DNA of 64,000 nt, taken from the NCBI RefSeq assembly GCF_000968535.2, contig NC_016112.1:3410001-3474000 (forward strand), given 5' to 3'. Within the stretch, counting starts at the first letter, position 1. Every line of letters begins with the position of its first letter. Positions 1 through 8,499 of this stretch are shown here, piece by piece. The notes beneath the pieces are model-generated. The model saw only the letters and a list, made by a program, of their open reading frames with translations. It made no database searches and had not been told where the DNA came from. A program made the position numbers and the translations under genes. This stretch comes from Methylotuvimicrobium alcaliphilum 20Z (GTDB lineage: Bacteria; Pseudomonadota; Gammaproteobacteria; Methylococcales; Methylomonadaceae).

Positions 1-1205
1 GCGTCGAAGAAGGCGATACCGTCTGGCTGGTTGTCGAAAATACCCACCACATGCCGCATTCCCTGCATCTGCACGGTGTAGACCATCCTTATATGGACCA
101 TAGCGGAAGCGGCAATGACGGCGTCGGACAAACCAGCGCAATGGATATTATGCCCGGCGAAAGTAAAACTTATGTCATCAAACCACGCCAGGCCGGCACT
201 TTTTATTATCACTGCCATGTACAACCGCACACCCATATCCCAATGGGATTGCAAGGCCTTTTCATCGTAGAGGAAAACCGCCCCAACAACTGGGTGCAAA
301 CCTTCAATGTCGGTAATGGCCAAGTTCGACACCCGTCGGTAGCGGTTCAGGAAAAATATGCTCGCGAATACGACATGCATTATCAGTCGGCGGACAAGGA
401 ATTGCATGAACTAGCTCGCTCGGCCAACGACCCGCGCCTACTCGCACAAAAACTGAACATGGAATACGACGTCACCGAAGCGACCGACGACTATTTCATG
501 CTGAACGGCCGCTCATTCCCGTATACACTGAGGGAGTCCTTGATTGAAATGCAGCCGAACGAAAAGGTCAAGCTTCGCATACTAAATGGGCATACCGAAG
601 CATTGGGCGTTCATATCCATGGACATAGACCCATGATCACCCATTACGACGGCATCGATAACGGCCCGGGATCTTATATCATGCGGGATGTCCATACCAT
701 GGTTCCGGCACAACGTATCGATCTGGAACTTGACGGCACCGACGACGGCTTACATAGCTTCGGCGAAGGGGTCTGGATGATGCATGATCATGTCGAAAAA
801 TCATTCACTACCAACGGCATCGGCGAAGGCGGCGATATTAGCTTGGTCGTTTACAAAGATTTTCTTGACGAAAAAGGGATTCCGAAAATGCAAGGCTGGA
901 CTCTGGCACCTTATTTCACGAAAGAATTTTGGCAAGGCAAATACCCGCTATGGCAAGATTACGACAAGTGGCGCAGCTTAGGTCTTCCTGACGCTCGCGG
1001 CTACAAAGCTCCTTTGCCGTCTCCACCCCAAATGATGCTTGAAGGACCATCCGACTCTTTCAGCTCGACTGCGCCGGGCACAGAGAAATCGTTTATCGGC
1101 GATTTATTCTCCGGATTGATTTTAGGCATCCTCGCTTACATGGCTATCGTGCGGCGCGAAGACATTTTCGCCTTGTATCATAAGCTCGTTAAAAAGCCGG
1201 CCTAA
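1..1205 (+). CDS. Multicopper oxidase, C-terminal tail-anchored, 5' end missing
   Basis: The reading frame is open from the window edge, so the N-terminus is missing; about 401 residues are present. Four copper motifs are visible: HSLHLHG; HCHVQPHTHIPM; HIHGH; and HDH in MMHDHVEKS. The second motif combines a trinuclear-cluster HxH with a full type 1 copper set (C, H, M) in the first cupredoxin domain, while the last motif has HDH where a three-domain laccase has HCH. This is the layout of two-domain oxidases with the type 1 copper in domain 1 (often called type C). Such enzymes take electrons from an organic or metal substrate and reduce O2 to water. The C-terminus has a hydrophobic segment (IGDLFSGLILGILAYMAIV) followed by RR and KK, so the enzyme is probably held on the outer face of the inner membrane. 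The substrate cannot be told. A strong hairpin follows the stop. Confidence 0.85.
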   Translation, partial: VEEGDTVWLVVENTHHMPHSLHLHGVDHPYMDHSGSGNDGVGQTSAMDIMPGESKTYVIKPRQAGTFYYHCHVQPHTHIPMGLQGLFIVEENRPNNWVQTFNVGNGQVRHPSVAVQEKYAREYDMHYQSADKELHELARSANDPRLLAQKLNMEYDVTEATDDYFMLNGRSFPYTLRESLIEMQPNEKVKLRILNGHTEALGVHIHGHRPMITHYDGIDNGPGSYIMRDVHTMVPAQRIDLELDGTDDGLHSFGEGVWMMHDHVEKSFTTNGIGEGGDISLVVYKDFLDEKGIPKMQGWTLAPYFTKEFWQGKYPLWQDYDKWRSLGLPDARGYKAPLPSPPQMMLEGPSDSFSSTAPGTEKSFIGDLFSGLILGILAYMAIVRREDIFALYHKLVKKPA

Positions 1206-1215
1206 ATTCGGCCCG

Positions 1216-1248
1216 TATCGACCTGCGGAGCTATTCCGCAGGTCGATA
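1216..1248. terminator. Hairpin between convergent genes
   Basis: A 13-bp stem (ATCGACCTGCGGA / TCCGCAGGTCGAT) with a 5-base loop lies between the multicopper oxidase stop and the 3' end of the convergent monooxygenase gene. It lacks a long T tract, so it may act in both directions or serve as an mRNA 3' stabiliser. Confidence 0.6.
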
Positions 1249-1288
1249 TCGCGGCTTTAACCCAAATCCCAATCAAACCAAGTCAAAC

Positions 1289-2506
1289 CTAAATCGACTC
1301 TCCCTTTGCTAATTTGGGCAACCTGCCATCCAATCCCATCGCGGCTCGCATAACTTTTTTCTTGACCGGCACGACACGCTCAGCCAAACCCAATCCCAAA
1401 TTGCGCAAAATCCTAACCGGCATGATTTCATTACTGAAAACCCGGTAAAAAACATCCATGACCGTCATCATTCTTAGATTATCTACGCGCCTTGCCTTTT
1501 CATAACGCTTCAATTCGGCAATATCGCCAATATTCCGGCCCGATCGATGAGCATCGACCAACACTTCAGCCAATACCGCCGCATCGAGCAAACCGATATT
1601 GACACCTTGACCCGCCAATGGATTAATCATATGCGCAGCATCACCGACCAAAGCGATGCCGGGTTTCACATAATTTTGAGCGTGCTGCCGTTTCAACGGA
1701 AACGAAGCGGTATTCAAGACAGCGTTGACTCTGCCTAAACACTCTGGAAACGTCTTGGTCAATTCGCTCAGCAATTGATCTCCGGATAAGGATTTTAATC
1801 GCTTGATTGCATCAGGAGAGTTATACCAAACCAACGAAGCGTGTCGACCGGTTAACGGCAAAAAAGCCTGTGGGCCGCTAGGCACGAATCGCTGCCAAGT
1901 AATATCCTGCTGGGGATAATCGGTTGCCACATAGATCACCAGCGCATGTTGTTTATAATCCCAACCGGTCACCCCAATCCCGGATACCTGTCGAACTTTG
2001 GAATTCCCGCCGTCGGCGCCGACTAAAACATTCGCCGTCAAAACCGTACCGTCATCCAGCTCAACCACCGAACGATGGCCTTCGTCATCCAAGCCGTAAT
2101 CGATGCGCTTAATACTAGCCGGACAAAATAAACTGACGTTATCAAAATCCTGCAAACGCTCCAACAAGGCCAATTGGGTTACCCGATTTTCGACGATATA
2201 CCCCAACTCGTTGTAATCAATGTCGTCACTGCAAAATTCGGTATCGCCGACGGTTTCCCATACTCGCATACGCCGAAAAGGGCAATAACGGCGATTCAGA
2301 ACACCCCGCCACGCGCCGACCCCCTCCAAAATATGCCGCGAGGCAATACTCAACGCGGAAACTCTAAGATCATGGGGCTGATCCGAAGAAAACTCATCGG
2401 GAAATACTTGTTCGATCACCGCAACCTTAAGACCGCTTCCGCCCAATCCGCAAGCCACTGCGGCCCCAACCATTCCCCCGCCGATTACTACTACATCAAA
2501 ATTCAT
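1289..2506 (-). CDS. UbiH/UbiF/VisC-family FAD-dependent monooxygenase
   Basis: This 405-residue protein has the full set of class A flavin hydroxylase signatures: an N-terminal Rossmann motif (VVVIGGGMVGAAVACGL, residues about 5-21) with an acidic end to strand 2, a mid-protein DG motif (VGADGGNSKVRQ) and the FAD-ribityl motif GDAAHMINPLAGQGVN. The length is typical of the ubiquinone hydroxylases, which oxidise the polyprenyl-benzoquinol ring in aerobic ubiquinone biosynthesis on the inner membrane. The ring position (UbiH, UbiI or UbiF type) cannot be assigned by reading alone. It is a monocistronic-looking gene, convergent with the multicopper oxidase and with a repeat-bearing gap upstream. 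The ATG has only a weak purine-rich ribosome site. Confidence 0.85.
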   Translation of the reverse strand: MNFDVVVIGGGMVGAAVACGLGGSGLKVAVIEQVFPDEFSSDQPHDLRVSALSIASRHILEGVGAWRGVLNRRYCPFRRMRVWETVGDTEFCSDDIDYNELGYIVENRVTQLALLERLQDFDNVSLFCPASIKRIDYGLDDEGHRSVVELDDGTVLTANVLVGADGGNSKVRQVSGIGVTGWDYKQHALVIYVATDYPQQDITWQRFVPSGPQAFLPLTGRHASLVWYNSPDAIKRLKSLSGDQLLSELTKTFPECLGRVNAVLNTASFPLKRQHAQNYVKPGIALVGDAAHMINPLAGQGVNIGLLDAAVLAEVLVDAHRSGRNIGDIAELKRYEKARRVDNLRMMTVMDVFYRVFSNEIMPVRILRNLGLGLAERVVPVKKKVMRAAMGLDGRLPKLAKGESI

Positions 2507-2574
2507 TTTCTTATTTGGAACCCGTAATTAACTATTTCTAATATACCTATCGCACTTCAAATTATCGGTGATAA

Positions 2575-2710
2575 TTATGGATTTCGTGATAAATAACGTC
2601 CTGAAACTATGCGCTGTCGAGGGTTCGGTAACTCGCCTGACAGGGCGCTCCTCGACAGGCATACTCCACAACCTAAACTCGGAGAACATGTTCAAACTGC
2701 GAATTGATGA
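2575..2710. repeat. Hybrid palindromic repeat (A-left arm + C-right arm)
   Basis: The left half (GGGTTCGGTAACTCG) is the arm of repeat family A seen at 21121; the right half (CTCGACAGGCATACTCCACA through ATGTTCAAACTGCGAATT) is the right arm of family C seen at 52244-52309. The 50 bases before it resemble 50690-50740. It is therefore a recombinant of two families. It fills much of the 2507-2920 gap; the remaining 200 bases contain only a short TGCAGG/CCTGCA inverted repeat at about 2758. Confidence 0.7.
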
Positions 2711-2929
2711 TAACAATTTGCATCTAAATGACTTAAAATGCGACTCATGATATCATTTGCAGGTTTCTCTAAACGCAATTGCCTGCATTACTTATTGCAT
2801 CGCCAATGCAAACCGCTCTATTTGAGCAGTTAATGTTTGAGCAATCAAAGCTTGACTTTAGCATGCATTGCGAGAAAAACGAACTACTAACGCTGTTGAT
2901 CGCAGCATGACCGGAACGGGTTGGATATA

Positions 2930-5900
2930 ATGACTGAAATTTCCCGAATAAACCTCAAAGAACCCTTGCTTTACGACGCCGATCTTTCCCAAGATAGCTG
3001 CGGCGTGGGTTTTATTACTCATAAACAAAGCAAACAGACTCACGAGCTACTTGTCAAAGCGCATGAAGCGCTATGCACGATTCCCCACCGCGGCGGCATG
3101 AGTGCCGAAGGTATCGGCGACGGAGCCGGCGTGAATGTCGATCTATCATTGAAGTTTTTTCGAAAAATCACCGGAAACAACAACCTGCAACTCGGAGAAT
3201 TTGGCGTTGCCAACTTTTTCTTTCCGGAAGATCACGAGCGTTACGATAGTTTCGCGATCGAATTGATCGAAAAACACCTAACTCGATTCGGCCTGCCGGT
3301 CATTACTTGGCGAAACATCCCGGTGGACAGCCAAGTCATCAACGAAGCATCCAGAAAAGCGCAACTACCGATCAAGCAAGTAATTTTCGGGCGCCCGGAA
3401 GCTTTAAAGACAGCGACTCATAGCGAATTCGAACAACTGATTCAAAGCGCATTGCTGGATATCGAAGCCGATGGCTTTACCCGCGACGAATTAACCGGTT
3501 TCTACCCGCTATCGATGAGCTCGAGAACCCAGGTTTACAAAGGCCGACTGAACTCTTTTGAAGTAATACCGTATTTTATCGACCTCTACGACGAAGATCA
3601 TGAAATACACACCCTATTCTTCCATACTCGATTCTCGACCAATACCGCTCCGGCAACGATGATGGCGCAACCGTTCCGCTACATGGCGCATAACGGAGAG
3701 CTAAACACCGACAAAAAAAATCGGCTCAGTGAAAATGCGATCGCGCGCTTACACAACAAACATATCGTGTTCCCGTGCGGACAATCCGACTCGGGCCGCC
3801 TCGATCAAACACTGACTCGCCGAATCAACGAGGACGAACTCGATGTCGTCACGGCCGTGCTGGCGATGATGCCGCCTGCCTGGGAAAACGACACGACTCT
3901 GTCGCCGAAAGTTCGCGCGATGCTTGAGTATTTCAGCCTCTATGAAGAAAAAAACGACGGCCCCGCCGCCCTGATCTTCTGCGACGGCATACGTGTTGGC
4001 GCGCGTCTAGACCGTTTGGGGCTCAGACCCTTGCGCTCGGTGGAAACCGAAACCTATCTAGCCGTCATGTCGGAAGCCGGTCAAATCGACTTCCCTCCCA
4101 AAGACGTTATCAAACGTGGTCGTATCGAAGCCGGGGGCATGATTTATTTCGACCACAGCACCGGACAGATTTACAACAGCAATCAAGTCTTGGAAAAACT
4201 GGCCGGACAAAAAGACTATGAAGCGATGCTCCGCGAACGAAGCTTGTATATCGGCGAACTGCCCGACGTCTCATTCGATGAGTTAACCCCGGTCAACGGC
4301 GATTTCAACATCGATCAACAACACACGGCTTATTCGCTAAACCAGGAAAGCTTTAAATTCCTGCTTGATCCGATGTTAAGCACCGGTCTTGAAAAAGTTT
4401 CGGCGATGGGCTACGGAATTGCTCCCAATGCGCTTTCCGATGCCGAAGGCGGCATGTCCCGTTATTTCAGCCAGCGCTTCGCTCAAGTCACCAACCCTCC
4501 ACTCGATTCAATTCGCGAAAGCGACGGCATGACCTTGCGCGTCGCGCTCGGTGCCAAACCGACCTTTTCCGAAGGCAACAGCAAGCAATTGGTCATCGAC
4601 TCGCCAATTCTGCAAAGAACGAATTTAGAACAAATCCGTAGGCAGTCCAGCGTCAAGACCATCACATTGGACATGCTATTCACGCCGGACTTCGAAAATC
4701 CAAAAAATAACGAAGACCTTCTCGAGTCGGCGGTGCGCGCCGTTTGTCAGGAAATCGAACAAGCCGCCCGCGACAACACCGGCATCATCATTCTCAGCGA
4801 CACCGGCATCAGCCGCGATAAAGCGGCGATTCCCGCCTTGCTGATGGTTGCCGCGGCCAATCAACACCTGGTCAAACAAGGCCTGCGCTTCCACTCGTCA
4901 CTAATCGCTGAAACCGGACAAGTCGCCAGCGCTCACGATATTGCAACAATACTCGGCTTCGGCGCTTCGGCTGTCTGCCCGATCAGCGCCTACAATCGCG
5001 TCGTCAGCCAACTTCAGCCAGAGAACCAACAAAAAGCCCTCGATAACTTCAAAAAAGCGGCGGAAAAATCGCTGATGAAAACCATGGGCAAGTTCGGGCT
5101 CTGCACCGTAGAAAGCTACATCGGCGGCGAGTTTTTCGAATCGAATTACCTGGATACCAACGAGCCGCGCCTACAACCGTATTTCCCGAATATCAACGCG
5201 CCGGTCGGCGGCGTACGCTATGCAGACATTGCGAAAAGCGCGGCCGCATGGCATTACAAAGCATTGAGTATCAAGGACGAAAAAGATATTCCTTTCATCG
5301 GTTTGTTCAAGGAACGGCAAGACGGCGCAGGCCATAGCTTCGGCAATCTCGCTGTCCGTGAATATATCAACATGACCGACGAACCGATCTTGTATATTCC
5401 ACAAGACAAATCGCCGGAAGCCAGAGATACCGCTTATTTCGATTTCGGTTATGACAAACGCACGCCCGAACAAATCGATAATTTCGGCATCACGCCGGCT
5501 TATCGTAGCTTCGCGAAAAACCTGTACCAAGAGCGCGACAATCGCCCGGCCGCATTACGCGACATCATGGATCTTCCGGCCGATATCAGCCAAGCGCAAA
5601 GCACGGCCGATTTCGACCGCATTTTGGGCAAGCAAAACTTGCTCGGAAACAACAACTACATGATTCACGGCATCGCGGTTGAACGAATCGACGCTGTTAA
5701 TTATGCAATTACACTGCCTGAAAACAACAGTGAAGCGCGGTTAACCGGCATCGCCGAGCATTTCAAAAACCGTTTCGGCGATAGCGCCGCAACGATCAGC
5801 GTTACAAACAATGCCTGTGCAATCAAGCTCTCAGATAGCGACAATCTTTTCGGACAATATTTGGCCAATATCAAAACTGCCCGTTCTCCGATTGCATTGT

Positions 5901-8413
5901 CCGACGTTCAACCGGCTCATAAAATCACTGCCAAACTCGCATCCGGTGCAATGAGTCACGGCGCATTGATCGCAGAAGCGCACGAGGCTGTCGCGCAAGG
6001 TACCAACATTGCCGGCGCGCTCAGCAACTCCGGTGAAGGCGGCGAACACTCGAGCCGTTTCAACACGCTTCGATCAAGCAAGATTAAACAGTTCGCATCG
6101 GGCCGTTTCGGCGTCTGGGCCGGTTATCTGGCCGACCCGAACATCGAAGAAATCGAAATCAAAATCGCACAAGGCGCAAAACCCGGCGAAGGCGGACAAT
6201 TGCCTGCGCCGAAAGTATCTGTCGAAATCGCGGCATTGCGCGGCGGCACGCCACAAGTCGAGCTAGTCAGCCCGCCTCCGCATCACGATACCTATTCGAT
6301 AGAAGACCTCGGTCAATTGATTCACGATGCCAAAGCAGCCCGCGTTCGAGTCGTCGTCAAACTGGTATCCTCTGAAGGCATCGGCACGATCGCAGTTGGT
6401 GTCGCGAAAGCCGGCGCCGATGTCATCAATGTGGCCGGTAGCACCGGCGGCACGGGCGCGGCCGCGGTCACGAGCCTGAAAAACACCGGTCGCTCTGCCG
6501 AAATCGGCATTGCTGAAGTTCATCAAGCGTTAGCAGTGAACGGCTTACGGGATAAAGTCATATTGCGCTGCAGCGCCGCGCATCAAAGCGGACTCGATGT
6601 CGTTAAATCGGCGATATTGGGCGGCGATTCCTTCGAATTCGGCACGACCGCATTGATGATGCTGCGTTGCGTCATGGCGAAAAACTGCAACGTCAAATGC
6701 CCTGCAGGATTGACCACGACGCATGAGGAATTCAAAGGCGATCCGAGAGTGCTGGCGCAATACTTCATGAATCTCGCGCACGAAGTCCGCGAAATTCTGG
6801 CAGTCCTGGGCTATCACAGCCTTAGCGAAATACGCGGTCAAACCGATTTGTTGCATTTAATCAACCATCGTTCCATCGTCGGACAGCTCGATTTCACGAA
6901 ACTGCTGGCTCAAGTACCTGTCGTCAAAATCGAAAAACCGATTTATCTCGAAGCGAATTTCAGCATCGACGACAAGATCATCGAGCAAGTTAAATCGTCG
7001 GTGATCTTCGGCAATCAGACGCAAATCGTTATAGAAGGCGACGACTTCAAACTCAGTAATCGCAATAAAACGGTCGGAGGCCAAACCGCAATCGATATCG
7101 AACGCATACTTGCTTACGATTTAAACGAAGAACAAGTCGCTCGTTCGAAAACGATTTATACCAACCAGCACGGACGGCGATATCTTGCGCCCGACTCGGT
7201 CGTTGTAAAAACGACCGGCTCGGCCGGGCAAAGTTATGCTGCTTTCATGAATGACGGCATGCGCATGGAACACACGGGAACTTGTAACGACGGCGTCGGT
7301 AAATCAGCCTGCGGCGGCACCTTAATCGTCGAATCCCCAGGCGGCGGCATTAAAACACCCGGCAATAACGTGCTGATCGGTAACTTTGCGCTGTTCGGCG
7401 CAACCGGCGGCAAAGCCTTTATCAACGGCGAGGCCGGCGACCGTTTCGCAGTCCGTAATTCCGGTGCAATGGCAGTCGTCGAAGGCGTCGGCGATTTCGC
7501 CTGCGAATACATGACCAACGGTGCGGTATTGAATCTCGGCCACTTCGGCAAGGGTTTCTGTAACGGCATGTCCGGCGGTAATGCCTATCAATACGACCCT
7601 GAAAACTTGTTACCGAAGCTTTACGACAAAAGCTCGGTCGAATTGCATGAGTTGAACGAAAACACCGATACGGCCCGAGCGCATGAACAGTTCTTACTCT
7701 ATATGCTCGAACAACACGCCGATTATGCAAACTCGAGCAAAGCAAGGAACATCCTGAATAACTGGGAAACGGAGCGTAAACATTTCAAATTTACGATTCC
7801 GCTATGGCTGTACAAAACACAAACGGCTGAGTTCCTTAGCCAAACAATGGACCGCAAAGCGATGATCGAAGAATTGGCGGTCTACTACGCAACACGCCAG
7901 ATCGAACAAATGAAATCGGCTTATCGGACAAAACAGCCATTATTCGGCGGAGCGATACCCGGTTACGGCGAAACCGACACCAACTTGACTTTTAGTCTGG
8001 TCAACAGTTACGCGGTCATCGATAAGGCATTCCGGATAGCCGGCGAGCAATTGAACTTCAAGTCCGCCACGCCGACACACGAAGCCTTGGAAAAAGCGGC
8101 TTGGAAATTAATTGAGTCCCGTCCGCGTAAAATTCAAGATGCGTTGGTTAAAGAGACTCGCGAAGCTTACAGTAATTACAGCGACGATCAACTGAGTTGG
8201 CTGTTGGCAAGCAAGCGTCTTGCCGATTATAAAACCGCCTTGGCCAACCGTGACGTACAAAGCATCTACTCGATCGGCTCGACCGCTTGGATCATCGAGC
8301 AGGACGCTATCAACCGCGAGGCCCTGGCCGGCATTCCTGGGGTCGAACAATATCTAGCCGGACTGGTCGGTTCCAATATTATTCAGGAAATGATGGCTCC
8401 GGCTTCGGCATAA
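2930..8413 (+). CDS. gltB: Glutamate synthase large-subunit-like protein, extended form
   Basis: About 1,827 residues, against roughly 1,500 for a usual GltB. Order: short propeptide, then the class II glutaminase starting at the catalytic Cys (DSCGVGF, Cys about residue 24); a central domain; the FMN synthase domain (KQFASGRFGVW, KPGEGGQLPAPKV, VAGSTGGTGAAA); a cysteine cluster RCVMAKNCNVKCPAG; a GXGXG beta-helix domain (about 1430-1590); and a C-terminal extension of about 230 residues that I do not recognise. GltB converts glutamine and 2-oxoglutarate to two glutamates. The cysteines are spaced C-x5-C-x3-C, whereas the GltB proteins I know have C-x5-C-x4-C. No gltD follows; a diflavin reductase gene starts 86 bp downstream. 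An in-frame TTG at 2921 is an alternative start; the ATG gives a normal-length propeptide. Confidence 0.9.
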   Translation: MTEISRINLKEPLLYDADLSQDSCGVGFITHKQSKQTHELLVKAHEALCTIPHRGGMSAEGIGDGAGVNVDLSLKFFRKITGNNNLQLGEFGVANFFFPEDHERYDSFAIELIEKHLTRFGLPVITWRNIPVDSQVINEASRKAQLPIKQVIFGRPEALKTATHSEFEQLIQSALLDIEADGFTRDELTGFYPLSMSSRTQVYKGRLNSFEVIPYFIDLYDEDHEIHTLFFHTRFSTNTAPATMMAQPFRYMAHNGELNTDKKNRLSENAIARLHNKHIVFPCGQSDSGRLDQTLTRRINEDELDVVTAVLAMMPPAWENDTTLSPKVRAMLEYFSLYEEKNDGPAALIFCDGIRVGARLDRLGLRPLRSVETETYLAVMSEAGQIDFPPKDVIKRGRIEAGGMIYFDHSTGQIYNSNQVLEKLAGQKDYEAMLRERSLYIGELPDVSFDELTPVNGDFNIDQQHTAYSLNQESFKFLLDPMLSTGLEKVSAMGYGIAPNALSDAEGGMSRYFSQRFAQVTNPPLDSIRESDGMTLRVALGAKPTFSEGNSKQLVIDSPILQRTNLEQIRRQSSVKTITLDMLFTPDFENPKNNEDLLESAVRAVCQEIEQAARDNTGIIILSDTGISRDKAAIPALLMVAAANQHLVKQGLRFHSSLIAETGQVASAHDIATILGFGASAVCPISAYNRVVSQLQPENQQKALDNFKKAAEKSLMKTMGKFGLCTVESYIGGEFFESNYLDTNEPRLQPYFPNINAPVGGVRYADIAKSAAAWHYKALSIKDEKDIPFIGLFKERQDGAGHSFGNLAVREYINMTDEPILYIPQDKSPEARDTAYFDFGYDKRTPEQIDNFGITPAYRSFAKNLYQERDNRPAALRDIMDLPADISQAQSTADFDRILGKQNLLGNNNYMIHGIAVERIDAVNYAITLPENNSEARLTGIAEHFKNRFGDSAATISVTNNACAIKLSDSDNLFGQYLANIKTARSPIALSDVQPAHKITAKLASGAMSHGALIAEAHEAVAQGTNIAGALSNSGEGGEHSSRFNTLRSSKIKQFASGRFGVWAGYLADPNIEEIEIKIAQGAKPGEGGQLPAPKVSVEIAALRGGTPQVELVSPPPHHDTYSIEDLGQLIHDAKAARVRVVVKLVSSEGIGTIAVGVAKAGADVINVAGSTGGTGAAAVTSLKNTGRSAEIGIAEVHQALAVNGLRDKVILRCSAAHQSGLDVVKSAILGGDSFEFGTTALMMLRCVMAKNCNVKCPAGLTTTHEEFKGDPRVLAQYFMNLAHEVREILAVLGYHSLSEIRGQTDLLHLINHRSIVGQLDFTKLLAQVPVVKIEKPIYLEANFSIDDKIIEQVKSSVIFGNQTQIVIEGDDFKLSNRNKTVGGQTAIDIERILAYDLNEEQVARSKTIYTNQHGRRYLAPDSVVVKTTGSAGQSYAAFMNDGMRMEHTGTCNDGVGKSACGGTLIVESPGGGIKTPGNNVLIGNFALFGATGGKAFINGEAGDRFAVRNSGAMAVVEGVGDFACEYMTNGAVLNLGHFGKGFCNGMSGGNAYQYDPENLLPKLYDKSSVELHELNENTDTARAHEQFLLYMLEQHADYANSSKARNILNNWETERKHFKFTIPLWLYKTQTAEFLSQTMDRKAMIEELAVYYATRQIEQMKSAYRTKQPLFGGAIPGYGETDTNLTFSLVNSYAVIDKAFRIAGEQLNFKSATPTHEALEKAAWKLIESRPRKIQDALVKETREAYSNYSDDQLSWLLASKRLADYKTALANRDVQSIYSIGSTAWIIEQDAINREALAGIPGVEQYLAGLVGSNIIQEMMAPASA

Positions 8414-8434
8414 TTCCATCGCACTTTTTACCAG

Positions 8435-8473
8435 TACCGGCATAACCTGTGAGAAATCATGGGCATGCCGGTA
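8435..8473 (+). terminator. Intercistronic hairpin after gltB
   Basis: TACCGGCAT pairs with ATGCCGGTA around a 21-base loop in the short gap between gltB and the diflavin reductase gene. There is no T tract, so partial attenuation or mRNA processing is more likely than full termination. Confidence 0.4.
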
Positions 8474-8499
8474 TTACGTTCATTAATTTGTAACTAAAC

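Noticed and set aside
2921-2929. TTG start nine bases before the gltB ATG
   Set aside because: It is possible but adds only three residues; the ATG gives a normal propeptide before the catalytic Cys and has some purine-rich sequence upstream.
4483-8350. Open frames on the minus strand within gltB
   Set aside because: Codon structure and homology belong to the plus strand; the minus-strand frames come from biased third positions.
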